From contig NZ_JAJEJT010000002.1 of NCBI RefSeq assembly GCF_021390645.1, positions 372,001 to 436,000 of the forward strand: a stretch of 64,000 bases of DNA, in the 5' to 3' direction. The DNA comes from Paraburkholderia flagellata. Lineage in GTDB: Bacteria; Pseudomonadota; Gammaproteobacteria; Burkholderiales; Burkholderiaceae. Positions 54,094-62,910 of this stretch are shown here, piece after piece. Position 1 is the first letter of the stretch; each line of letters starts with the position of its first letter. A program made the position numbers and the translations under genes. Below the pieces are notes generated by a model. That model had not been told where the DNA came from. It searched no databases and saw only the letters and a list, made by a program, of their open reading frames with translations.

Positions 54094-55427
54094 CGCACCG
54101 TCGCCGAGATACGTCGGGCCCGGCGAATCGGGTTCATTCCCCCTTGTCTTCCTCCCGCATCTTCGACGAATGGTGGGTGGTGATCAGCCAGGTGTGTCCA
54201 TTTCACCCGTACGTGAACGTGTAGCGCGCCTTGACCACGGTATCCGCATCAACGAGGTGGAGCCACGCCGGCTGGCCGTTATACCCGGTAAGCCGCCGCT
54301 TCGGTTGCACGGGTCGGACGACCGCAATGGGTCGAAAGTGTGAGTTCGCTGATGCAGGAAGCTGACGCCGCGCCGCTCGACACTGCCAACGTCAGCATTC
54401 CGTCGCATTACCGACGTAAAAGCCAACACGCCCCAATGACGGCAATGGCCGATCCGTGTGCCTAGCTCGTCCGTCAGGCTACGGAGAATTACGGCCGTTG
54501 CAACGGCCGGTTTCCCCGTTCGCTTACGGGCGGATTGTGGCCGACTCCTGGACTGCGAGAGCTACAGACAACGGTGTCATCGAGCTGAATGCTGGACGGC
54601 CGAACGGGCAGGGCGCGGTCCAGGTCAAGGCGGCCTCGTGTCGCGACTTCGAGGTTGGTCAAAGCGTGGCAGGTTGCCCGTGATAAGGGGCGTTATCGCG
54701 GCCAGCGCTTCCTGCGCTCACCCTCTGCCGTCTACAAGGCGGCCGGTCCTGTCCGTCTGGCCCTGCAGCGCGTTCGCCGGCCCGGTGCGGCGGCCGATGC
54801 CGGACTCTTCATCTAGCTGCACCCGGCGGCATCGTCGCCCAGCCGATCGGCGTGGGGTGCCCAGGTCCGGCTAGAAGTCTGGTTATTCTGGACGCCACGG
54901 ATGTGGGCCGGTTTTGCAGCGTCGGGCAGTCCACCCCGGCTGAACGCTGCGTGCGCCGCGCGCGCGCCGACGCCATTACCTGCACCGGTGGCGGCCCGCC
55001 TGTTACCGCACGCGCGACGGGCGATCGGCCTGGGCGGGGACACGCGAATGCAGAATTTGAAGCGCGGCTTAATCCTGTGGAAGTCGACGACCGCAGTCCG
55101 GCAATACGGGCGCCGGTGAGCGCACGTGTGAGCGTTCCCTGCTGGCAGAGGGGGGCTGGAACACACCCGCGTGGTGAGTCCGATGGAGAGCGGCCGCCGC
55201 AGGGAAGAGGGCAACGGGCAGACGTCAGCGACCCTGTCTGGTACCGACGGGGCGCGCGGGGAGCGGCGATCGCCAGACCTGTCGGCCCGGGTGCTTGTTG
55301 CGGGCAATGCGGGTCGTACGGGTTGATGGGTGGCAATCACCCAGCCGCCGGGCGCACCTGCTCAACGTGGCCTCTTTACTCCGGCTTCGTCAGCGCCCGC
55401 CTCCAGCGACGTGTGCGTCTTCCAGAC
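54094..55427. other. Gene-free tract of 1.3 kb
   Basis: Open frames here are long only because of high GC; none has a ribosome site with family-like sequence. The stretch 54680-54710 (GTGATAA...GCGTTATCGCGGCCAG) repeats a dyad also seen near 2060. It is probably a graveyard of repeats between the island genes and the Tn7-like module. Confidence 0.45.
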
Positions 55428-55733
55428 TCACGCCTTTGCGATGCCCGGTGTGTGGTGCGTTGGCACCGTGAGCGTGACTTCCGAGACCCCGATGGCGCGC
55501 ATGCATTGATACATGAAGGCTAGCTGGAATGTCCCGCGGCGGATTTTCTGTGCGATGGACGTTTCCGTCTCATGGACGCCGTGCGCGGCCATCAGGGTGG
55601 CCAGCTGTGCGTAGGTGATCTTGCGATGCATCAAAATCGTTTTGAGGGCCTGCTTCGCCGTTTCCGTATCGTCAAACGGTGCGCTCACGGGACCATGCGC
55701 TGTCGGATCCTGCACATTGTGTTTCGATCGCAT
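55428..55733 (-). CDS. DUF6471 domain protein
   Basis: 101 residues. The core ETAKQALKTILMHRKITYAQLATLMAAHGVHETETSIAQKIRRGTFQLAFMYQCMRAIG reads like a compact helix-turn-helix of the DUF6471 type, followed by a short beta tail VSEVTLTVP. It is probably a small DNA-binding regulator. Upstream an inverted pair GCAACATCA/TGATGTTGC (55749-55757, 55795-55803) echoes half-sites in front of the XRE gene at 39668. Confidence 0.78.
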   Translation of the reverse strand: MRSKHNVQDPTAHGPVSAPFDDTETAKQALKTILMHRKITYAQLATLMAAHGVHETETSIAQKIRRGTFQLAFMYQCMRAIGVSEVTLTVPTHHTPGIAKA

Positions 55734-55748
55734 ACTATCCCTCTAAAT

Positions 55749-55876
55749 GCAACATCATGTCGCCAAAAAAATACACGTTAAGTTTCTTCTGGCTTGATGT
55801 TGCCATATATGACATTGTGGCGTTGAAAACGAACTCTCGAGCGCGTTGACAACCGAAAGGCGTTGAACATTCAACG
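55749..55876. promoter_or_regulatory. Repeat-rich region upstream of tnsA
   Basis: Contains the inverted pair GCAACATCA / TGATGTTGC (55749-55757, 55795-55803). It also holds two direct copies of TGACA-N(4 or 7)-GGCGTTGAA at 55810-55827 and 55847-55867, 37-40 bp apart. The near-palindrome CGTTGAA-CA-TTCAACG lies at 55861-55876. Repeated short motifs near a tns operon can be TnsB-binding sites at a transposon end; a promoter/operator for tnsA is the alternative. No TGT/ACA terminus could be fixed. Confidence 0.45.
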
Positions 55877-56050
55877 ACCGCATTTTACGGCGGCTGTTCG
55901 GGATGCGATAGCACCATCCCTGGATGGCGCGGGTAAGTCACGTCTCGGCGGGGCGTTGCAGGTTGTGGCCGTGGCAGTTCGCGCAGCCGGTGCATGGATG
56001 GACCGGTCAAACGCATAACGAAAGGATCATCTAATCAATATGGAGTTCTG

Positions 56051-57001
56051 ATGAAAAATGATGCGAAAAAAAGCCGGAAGCCTGGTGGCACCATGAAGTC
56101 AGCGTCGCCCACCCAGTCTGAAAAACAGCAGAGGGTGTTCCAGAAAGAGCGGCGGGGCACCGGCGACGGGCGCGATTACGTGCCCGGACGCGCCCTGCGG
56201 GAAATGGGTGGGGTCGGGCGTCTGCACAGGTTTGCATGCACGCGTTGCGGTGGTCGTCAGATTGTGCTGCCCTCGGACGCGTCGCTGGCCGTTTTTCTTC
56301 AGGAGCACTGGGATCCAGCGACGTGCGAACTCAAGGAATACTACCCGCACCTGGATGTCGCTGAAACACAGAAGATCGCGGTGTCGCTCGATGTGCGTCA
56401 TCCAAGGCTTGCGGACGGCAGCCCTGCCATTCTGATTACCAGTCTGCTTGTCTGCAGGCAGACTGGCGGAAACTATCAGTGGAATGCCATCGATATCACG
56501 TCATCGCGATCCGCGCCGCGCGCGCCTTCGCCGGCCCGGGCAATCAAGGCCGAGTACTGGCAGCGGGTCGGGGTGCCGTATCGAATCGCCCATACGGAGG
56601 GTCTCAACACCCACAGGGCAAAGCATCTCTGGGATCTGTTTAACGTTGCAGAGGGGGTTTTGTCCCGCGGACTTACCGACGCAGAGAAGGAAGCGCAAAA
56701 GGCGATTATCAGGCGATTTCGTACCCGGAAGGACGCGACGCTTATCGAGGTTTGCCATGGAGCGGCCGATTCGCACGGGATTGGCCGCGCAGAGTGTGTG
56801 GCGGCGATGCGCCGGTTAATTGCACTGCGCATGATCGAGTGCTCGCTCGATGTGCCGGTATTGCTTGCCCAACCGCGTCGGGGAGTCCGGATTTGTGTGG
56901 CGGAAAAACAGCGTGACAGCCGCCCTCCTGCGCCAGCACCTGAAAACAGGTTGGTCAGTGCGCTGGTGCAATGGAAGAAACAGTTCATGAAAAACGGCTA
57001 G
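56051..57001 (+). CDS. TnsA-like protein with degenerate nuclease site
   Basis: 316 residues from ATG 56051. The Tn7 TnsA framework is recognisable: GRGTGDGRDYVPGRALREMGGVGRLHRF, LPSDASLAVFLQEHWD, LKEYYPHLDVAETQKIA, ITSLLVC, AIKAEYWQRVGVPYRIAHTEGLN, then a long helical C-terminal domain that in Tn7 contacts TnsC. Aligned by eye to Tn7 TnsA, E63 becomes S78, D114 becomes S131, Q130/K132 become D148/T150 and E149 becomes K166. Thus no catalytic residue remains. The gene is otherwise intact and lies 55 bp before tnsB. It may be a structural subunit. Confidence 0.82.
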   Translation: MKNDAKKSRKPGGTMKSASPTQSEKQQRVFQKERRGTGDGRDYVPGRALREMGGVGRLHRFACTRCGGRQIVLPSDASLAVFLQEHWDPATCELKEYYPHLDVAETQKIAVSLDVRHPRLADGSPAILITSLLVCRQTGGNYQWNAIDITSSRSAPRAPSPARAIKAEYWQRVGVPYRIAHTEGLNTHRAKHLWDLFNVAEGVLSRGLTDAEKEAQKAIIRRFRTRKDATLIEVCHGAADSHGIGRAECVAAMRRLIALRMIECSLDVPVLLAQPRRGVRICVAEKQRDSRPPAPAPENRLVSALVQWKKQFMKNG

Positions 57002-57056
57002 CGTAAGCGCCGACAGGACTACGCTGTGTTTTTCTTTATATTTAGGAGTTCTATGT

Positions 57057-59492
57057 ATGAATCATCATGAACATGAATTCCCGGCTGTACGTGAACTGTT
57101 CAGGGAAGAGCCAGGCGACAAGATATATCGGGTCGTGTATGCCAGTCGACATCAGCAATCCGGTCGTGAGCCCGATGTCGTCCTGTGCCATATTTTTGGC
57201 TCAAAACTTGAGATTCAGTTCATACCCATTACAGAATTTCGCGCCCGATGCATGCCGGACTACACGGGCAAGGGGCGTCTGGTGGCCGTCGACGCGCGTG
57301 ACGATCCCTACGGACCCTTTCGAAGGAACCATCGGGCCACGCCAGGGAACGAAAGACAAAGTGACCTGAACTGGAAGCGGATCAGAGACTTTGTCAACAA
57401 TTCGGCTCTTTTCTATCGAGCCCTTCGTAGTGGTTCTGACAGGAAAAACATTCTTCAGGACGTCGCGGACAAGGTCGGCCTCTGCGTGCAGCGCATAAGG
57501 AAGCTGCACCGCGAATACCTGCAGAGAGGCATGAGCGCAAGCGCCGTCGCCGCAGAGCTTTGGCGTAGCGGGAGGCGACATCAGCCGCCGCGCTACGTGG
57601 AAGGCGGGGATGCCGTGCCGACGACCGTGACGCGAAACTACGTCAACCGACCGGGAAGGAAGCCCTCGCGTGCCGGCAGCCACGCTGTCAGGACAACGGC
57701 GCTTGAGCGGCTCTTCGAGCAGTACATCGACATTTACCTCACGAACAGGTTCGGCCCCTGGAGCGTCGATGTCAGTGACGAACTCATGCTTGAAATCCGA
57801 CGCTTCAACCGAGATGCGATCTTCCCGTCGACGAGGAAGAAATCAGGAAAAAAGGCGGGTCGGAAAAGCAGGAAGCGGTGGCCGAAGTCATCAAAAAATC
57901 AGGCCGGAAAGCGACGGCGATTGACCTGGCAGGACCTCGTAGATCATCTGAATTATGTCTGTCGCTGCATTCACATTGCGCGCGATCCGACCGGCCAGAT
58001 TATCGAACTCGAACTGGCACCGTTTGGCATCGTAAGCCTTCGTCAACTGACTTACTACTACCAGACCCGCGTTCCGATTGAAGTCCGGAAGATGCGCGAT
58101 ATGGGGGCGAAGCAATACGCCGGACACGGGCGGCCGATACACGGCCATGCCTTGCAGCACTCGGTTGGACCCGGCAACGAGTACATGATCGATGCAACCA
58201 TCGCGGATATCTACCTTGTGGCTGCATACGACCGCACCGTTGTGGTCAAGCGCCCAACCGTCTATCTCGCGATGGACGTCTGGAGTCGGATGATCGTGGG
58301 ATTTCATGTCAGCTTCGATCCACCATCGTTCGAGAGCGTCGCCTTGATGCTGGAAAACATTGCGTTGCCCAAGAACGAACTGTGTGCCAGATATGGAATC
58401 CAGATTGACCCCAGTCTTTGGCCTTGTAATTACCTGCCAACGTCGGGATTCGTCGCCGATCGGGGCAGCGATTTTATGAAGAACCTGGCATGGATGGCCG
58501 TCAACAAGCTGCTCTCTATTCCCATCAGCAACGCCCGGGCATGGGATCCGACAATGAGAGCCCTTATTGAGCGGCGGTTCGGAATACTTCCGGCGCACTA
58601 TCAGAGCGCGAGTTTCGGCGTGGTGGATTTGGATGCAGCGACGCGCGGGGCGCCCCGCTATCTGTGGGAGGCGACTCTGACGATCACGGAATTTATCAAA
58701 AGGCTGGTTCGCGCGATCCTGAGATACAACCAGACCCCTATCGGTCGGCGCAAGTCACCGCCGGAGATGGTCGCGGTGGGCCTCGCCGATACGCCACTGA
58801 ATCGATGGAACTGGGGATTGGAGACGCTAACCGGGTCGTTGCGAAGTCACTCGATTGATGAAATCCGCTGTGCCACCTGGCCGACGGAATCCGCAAAGCC
58901 GACACGACAAGGATTACTGTGGCGCGATATGTACTACACCTCTCCGTTCATCGAGTCCAATCTCATTCATTGCTGGGGAAAAAATTCCAAAAAAACGGTA
59001 TCGATCCAGTTTAATCCCAATGATCCCTCCCAGATTATCCTGCCAGGCAATGATTCTGTTGAGTACGCGCGACTCGCCGGCACCAACCAGCAGTCACCTG
59101 CTGGATGGACGCTTATGGAGTGGGAGCTCTACCGGAACCAGCAAGACCGTCTGGACCGTGAGCAGCATCATGCGCTGGAGGCGCAACGCGTGATGGATCT
59201 TCTGAACAACGCGGAAGAAAACCAGAGAGCGAGACAGGAGCAAAAGATCGCGCTGCAGATGGCGGGGCTCGAGCACCCCACGCAGCAGGAGCGCGCTGCG
59301 GCCCGCAGGGGGGGCAGGAAGGATGCCGCGCGCGGTCTGGATTTTGGCCATTTCAGGAGGGAGAGGGATGCGTCCGGTAAGGCCGCTGACGTTGTGGAGG
59401 CGAAGCGCGAAGCTCCCAAAGTCGCAGAGGACCATGGAGAAATCATCGGGAAGGCTCTGGAGAATTCACGCAGGATTCTTGACGGGAACTGA
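57057..59492 (+). CDS. TnsB-type DDE transposase
   Basis: 811 residues with AGGAG upstream. DNA-binding helical domains fill the N-terminal third (KRIRDFVNNSALFYRALRSGSDRKNILQDVADKVGLCVQRIRKL). The retroviral-integrase-fold core has YMIDATIADIYL (D379), VADRGSDF (D468) and MRALIERRFG (E505); D468 and E505 are 36 residues apart, a normal DDE spacing. A beta-barrel Mu-C-like domain follows (LLWRDMYYTSPFIESNLI). The basic/Ala-rich tail after 700 is the usual TnsC-contact region. It joins strand ends to the target; tnsA precedes and tnsC follows by 73 bp. Confidence 0.94.
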   Translation: MNHHEHEFPAVRELFREEPGDKIYRVVYASRHQQSGREPDVVLCHIFGSKLEIQFIPITEFRARCMPDYTGKGRLVAVDARDDPYGPFRRNHRATPGNERQSDLNWKRIRDFVNNSALFYRALRSGSDRKNILQDVADKVGLCVQRIRKLHREYLQRGMSASAVAAELWRSGRRHQPPRYVEGGDAVPTTVTRNYVNRPGRKPSRAGSHAVRTTALERLFEQYIDIYLTNRFGPWSVDVSDELMLEIRRFNRDAIFPSTRKKSGKKAGRKSRKRWPKSSKNQAGKRRRLTWQDLVDHLNYVCRCIHIARDPTGQIIELELAPFGIVSLRQLTYYYQTRVPIEVRKMRDMGAKQYAGHGRPIHGHALQHSVGPGNEYMIDATIADIYLVAAYDRTVVVKRPTVYLAMDVWSRMIVGFHVSFDPPSFESVALMLENIALPKNELCARYGIQIDPSLWPCNYLPTSGFVADRGSDFMKNLAWMAVNKLLSIPISNARAWDPTMRALIERRFGILPAHYQSASFGVVDLDAATRGAPRYLWEATLTITEFIKRLVRAILRYNQTPIGRRKSPPEMVAVGLADTPLNRWNWGLETLTGSLRSHSIDEIRCATWPTESAKPTRQGLLWRDMYYTSPFIESNLIHCWGKNSKKTVSIQFNPNDPSQIILPGNDSVEYARLAGTNQQSPAGWTLMEWELYRNQQDRLDREQHHALEAQRVMDLLNNAEENQRARQEQKIALQMAGLEHPTQQERAAARRGGRKDAARGLDFGHFRRERDASGKAADVVEAKREAPKVAEDHGEIIGKALENSRRILDGN

Positions 59493-59565
59493 CTTCCATT
59501 CATTGCAAGGTTTTTTAACTATGTGTAGCAGTGCGATATGTTTTTTGTGATCAGGAGAAACGTTC

Positions 59566-61104
59566 GTGAAAAAAAGTGGGGCACGTGGGACGTCCAGTCG
59601 GGATGACGAAGCTTATAAGCAAGTTCCGGTTAAACCAGGGGATGATCTCATATTGAGCCGGCAATGTCCTTCCGTCGAAGCGCTGTACCACGATGGTTCG
59701 CTGGAGCTGCCAGAAAACGCCAACAACGCGCTGATTCTGGCGCTTCCGCCATTCGAATCGCAGGAACGATTTGCGAAGGCGATGACCGTGAGCTTCGCGG
59801 TACCGCATTCGGATGATGCGAGAAAGCTTCCAGCATCACTGCGCCTGCTGGGCATTGAACGCATTTCGCGTGTTCTCGCGCTGACCGATGCTCACCTCCA
59901 GCTTCTTGACTGGATCCATATTTCACTTCGTCACCGCTATCGAGGTCTTTTACCCCGTCGATCGTTAGGCAATATCGCGCAGCGCAACTACAGGGAGACA
60001 CAGCGAGGTCGAACGAAGGCCATCTTCACGCCCGGCTCCTCACACGCAGACAGCATCTTTGTACTCGGCATCTCAGGCGCGGGGAAGACGACGGCGGTCA
60101 AGATGGTGCTCAGTATGTTTCCCATGATCATCCAGCATACCGAGTTCCGCGGCGTCCGGGCGCATTTCACCCAGATCGTCTGGATGATGGTTTCCTGTCC
60201 TCCGAATGGTTCGGTCTATACCTTGATGAAGGGGATTCTCCATTGGTTCGATGAGAATCTTGGCACGCATTACGTGGAAGAGATACGCAGCAGGTCAAAC
60301 ACAGGAGATCTGATCATGGCGGTTATCGACAAGCTGAAGACGCATCACGTGGGAATGCTGGTGATCGACGAGATCCAGTTTGCGGTCAAGTCTGCCGAGC
60401 GTGCTGACTTGATGGGCTTCATCACCAGCCTGCTCAACGATGGTCAATGCCTGTTCGTGCTTGTCGGGACGCCGGACGCGGGCGAATTGATCGAAGGAAC
60501 GATACGCAATCTGAGACGTGTGGGAAGTCGGGCATACATTCCCTTTGAACACTTTCCGGCGCCAGCGGACGCCAGGCGGCTTGCAAACAGTATTATTGCG
60601 ATCGATTTTCTGCCGGAGAAGCCCGACAACCGTGACGAAATCGTCAAGACACTGATTGAGGTCGGCGCGGGCTCGCCAGCCTTCATGAAACTTGCATGGG
60701 AGCACACGCAGTATATGGGCGAGCGGGCAGGGGAAAGCAAGGTTACCCCGGCCCTCGTCAGAAGCGCCGTTAAACAGGCCTTTTCCCTGGTCAAGGGACT
60801 TCTGGAAGCGCTGCGCAAGAAAGATATGGTGGCGCTCGACACTTATCGGGACATGGCCGTTGAGCAGATGAATACGATCCGCAAGAAGATCGCCATGGAC
60901 CGTAAGCGGCGCAACATGAAGATTGCCCCTTCCGTTAACGAAGCATACGAAAAATTTTCAAAATGCGTCGCAGTGTTGCTCAACGTGGGGTGGGCCGAGA
61001 CGCAGGCGGAAGAATTTGCAAGAGCAAAGCTGATGTCTGATTCCACGATTACGGTCGAGGGTCTGCTGCGTCTCGCCCTCGAAGGCGAGCCGGGAAATAC
61101 GTGA
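59566..61104 (+). CDS. TnsC-type AAA+ ATPase, target-selection regulator
   Basis: 512 residues from GTG 59566 with AGGAGA 7 bp upstream. Walker A is GISGAGKTT (168-176), Walker B MLVIDEIQF (D268, E269), and sensor 1 LFVLVGTPDAGELIE. The AAA+ lid and C-terminal regions follow, with MAVEQMNTIRKKIAMDRKRRNMK probably DNA- or TnsA/B-binding. TnsC polymerises on target DNA with ATP, bridges TniQ to the transposase and gives target immunity. It is followed by a hairpin-bearing gap and then tniQ. Confidence 0.94.
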   Translation: MKKSGARGTSSRDDEAYKQVPVKPGDDLILSRQCPSVEALYHDGSLELPENANNALILALPPFESQERFAKAMTVSFAVPHSDDARKLPASLRLLGIERISRVLALTDAHLQLLDWIHISLRHRYRGLLPRRSLGNIAQRNYRETQRGRTKAIFTPGSSHADSIFVLGISGAGKTTAVKMVLSMFPMIIQHTEFRGVRAHFTQIVWMMVSCPPNGSVYTLMKGILHWFDENLGTHYVEEIRSRSNTGDLIMAVIDKLKTHHVGMLVIDEIQFAVKSAERADLMGFITSLLNDGQCLFVLVGTPDAGELIEGTIRNLRRVGSRAYIPFEHFPAPADARRLANSIIAIDFLPEKPDNRDEIVKTLIEVGAGSPAFMKLAWEHTQYMGERAGESKVTPALVRSAVKQAFSLVKGLLEALRKKDMVALDTYRDMAVEQMNTIRKKIAMDRKRRNMKIAPSVNEAYEKFSKCVAVLLNVGWAETQAEEFARAKLMSDSTITVEGLLRLALEGEPGNT

Positions 61105-61122
61105 CCAGACAGAAATAAAAAG

Positions 61123-61175
61123 CCCTGCTGATCGACCACCATTGTGAATCCTTGTAACGGTGTGGATCGGCAGGG
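61123..61175. repeat. Hairpin between tnsC and tniQ
   Basis: Arms CCCTGCTGATC (61123-61133) and GATCGGCAGGG (61165-61175) form an 11-bp stem with one G-U pair; the 31-nt loop contains a smaller imperfect stem. There is no T-run. It could be an attenuator or mRNA-processing site that lowers TniQ relative to TnsC. Confidence 0.5.
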
Positions 61176-61225
61176 AAGAGATAGTGGAATGGAGCTACCG
61201 ATGCGGCCTGCAAAGGAGGGCGGAT

Positions 61226-62596
61226 ATGGCGGTATATCTCGATGAACCCCTGCCGGACGAAATACTGTTCAGTGTCATTGCACGATACGTCGAGAACGCT
61301 GGTATCGAAAATGTTGCGGAATTTTTAAAGATACTGATGGGGAATGGGATGTATCAGCCAGGAGAGGTCGATCCATTCGCCCATCTGGCCGACGAAACAT
61401 CCCGGGCGTGGGGAATGTCTGCGCGCGACATAAGCGACCGCCTCACGCTGGTTCCGTTCTATGCAGCGATCTTCCCGGGTAAAGGCCGTATCGTGGCTGT
61501 ATTGAAAAGACTACGATGTGCGCCGTGGTCCGGATACATCGCTTCTGGCAAACCCGGTATCCGCTATTGCGAAGCGTGCTGGCGCGAGGACGACGGAAAC
61601 AACTTTCCCCGTTACTGGAGGCGGACGCACCAGATCCCGGGTGTCGTGGTATGTCCTTGGCATCGGTGCGTACTATTGGGCATGGGCTCAACTTATACCC
61701 GCACCCTGCTGCGCGCAGCGGCCCTACGCGATGGGGGAAATCCAGTGGTTGCCGGATCGTTGGAGGAGGCCGAGGAGTGGTGCACGGTCGCGATCCTTGC
61801 CAGTCAGCTGCTCTGCGGTGATGCGCGATGGTCCCGGTTTGGGGGGGAAGGCCCGTGCATGAGTATGGCCCGTCGTTGTGGCTATGTCGTTGAACGCAAA
61901 ATCGACAGCGCTAGATTAGCGGGTGACCTGTCTGAACGGCTTGGAAATGGATACCTTGTTGCGGTCAACTTGTCACGCGACCTCGCGGTGGAATTGCAGC
62001 GCGCGCTTGACTTGCCAGATGACCGTGCGTGCTCCCCGCTGAGTGCACTGCTCCTCGGCTATCTGCTGCTGGATGTCGGCAACCGTTTGTCAATCCCTGC
62101 CGTTCCTGACTGTCCAGGAAGTCGTCCCCGAGGTGATAGCCGGCATCGGGTTGTGGCATGGCCAAGCCGTAACGGGTTGTCACACTATCTCTGCAGTTGC
62201 GGGCTTTCGTTTGTGATCGAACATGACGAGCACGGTGCAGTTCTGCAGTACACGCAGGAAGGAGCAGACATCGCGCTGGCCGCAGCCATACTCCTGGGGC
62301 GAAGCTTCACTGTTCACAAGGTGATATCCATGCTGGGGGTACCAGCGCATGCACTGGAGGAGATGCGGTTTCGACGCGCGGAGATTCGCTGGTGGAGTCG
62401 TAGAACAGAGCGGGCTGGCAAGCTTGTCCAGTGGATTGAGCTGGTGGATCGTGCCGGCTGTCCGGACAGGGCGTATGCAGTTGGTGCCCATATATTTCAT
62501 GCGCTGGGACAACTCACGGAGGTTCTTCCGCCCGCTGCGACACCAGGGAATGCAAGGGCATTCAGTCGGCAGCGGAGAGTTCGTGGAGAGCGCTAG
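61226..62596 (+). CDS. TniQ/TnsD-family target selector
   Basis: 456 residues from ATG 61226 with AAGGAGGG just upstream. The N-terminal TniQ signature LPDEILFSVIARYVENAGIENVAEFLK is followed by the zinc knuckle C115-x2-C118 ... C143-x2-H146 (CEACW ... CPWH). A long C-terminal part has a second Cys pair (HYLCSCGLSFVIEHD) and a basic end RQRRVRGER. TniQ binds a target DNA or guide complex and recruits TnsC. At this length it lies between short CRISPR-type TniQ and full TnsD. Neither a CRISPR array nor an att site was seen. Confidence 0.88.
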   Translation: MAVYLDEPLPDEILFSVIARYVENAGIENVAEFLKILMGNGMYQPGEVDPFAHLADETSRAWGMSARDISDRLTLVPFYAAIFPGKGRIVAVLKRLRCAPWSGYIASGKPGIRYCEACWREDDGNNFPRYWRRTHQIPGVVVCPWHRCVLLGMGSTYTRTLLRAAALRDGGNPVVAGSLEEAEEWCTVAILASQLLCGDARWSRFGGEGPCMSMARRCGYVVERKIDSARLAGDLSERLGNGYLVAVNLSRDLAVELQRALDLPDDRACSPLSALLLGYLLLDVGNRLSIPAVPDCPGSRPRGDSRHRVVAWPSRNGLSHYLCSCGLSFVIEHDEHGAVLQYTQEGADIALAAAILLGRSFTVHKVISMLGVPAHALEEMRFRRAEIRWWSRRTERAGKLVQWIELVDRAGCPDRAYAVGAHIFHALGQLTEVLPPAATPGNARAFSRQRRVRGER

Positions 62597-62598
62597 CG

Positions 62599-62892
62599 TT
62601 GGTCAACCTGAGATGCTGGCTGCGCCTGGACGAACTATTACCTGATGGAATTCTGTTTAGTGTGGTTGCGAGATATGTAGAGAGTAGGCATATCGACAAT
62701 TTACCCAAATTTATAGCCTCACTGTTTGGAAAATCGAAAAAACGCCTCGACCAAGACGAATTCGATCATTTGGTAGCAAGACTTCAGTTGTATCACGCCC
62801 TTGGAAAGCTTGTCGACGCGCTACCAGATACCTTAACCGCTCGGGACACATTGCTTTCAGCAAGAAAGCGGCTGGTTCGAGGTGAGCGCTAA
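62599..62892 (+). CDS. 97-residue mini-TniQ (N- and C-terminal ends joined)
   Basis: Begins at TTG 62599 with GGAGAG 8 bp upstream, 2 bp after the TniQ stop, hence translationally coupled. Residues 1-55 (LDELLPDGILFSVVARYVESRHIDNLPKFIASLFG...EFDHLV) match the start of the preceding TniQ. The end, YHALGKLVDALP...RKRLVRGER, matches its last 35 residues (FHALGQLTEVLP...RRVRGER). The central 360 residues with the zinc knuckle are absent. It is either a deletion relic kept in frame or a genuine small adaptor or inhibitor. Confidence 0.7.
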   Translation: MVNLRCWLRLDELLPDGILFSVVARYVESRHIDNLPKFIASLFGKSKKRLDQDEFDHLVARLQLYHALGKLVDALPDTLTARDTLLSARKRLVRGER

Positions 62893-62910
62893 AGTACGAA
62901 AGGCACTATC

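Noticed and set aside
54852..55523. 223-codon plus-strand ORF
   Set aside because: No ribosome site, Arg/Gly/Pro-rich, and it overlaps the DUF6471 gene; judged a shadow frame.
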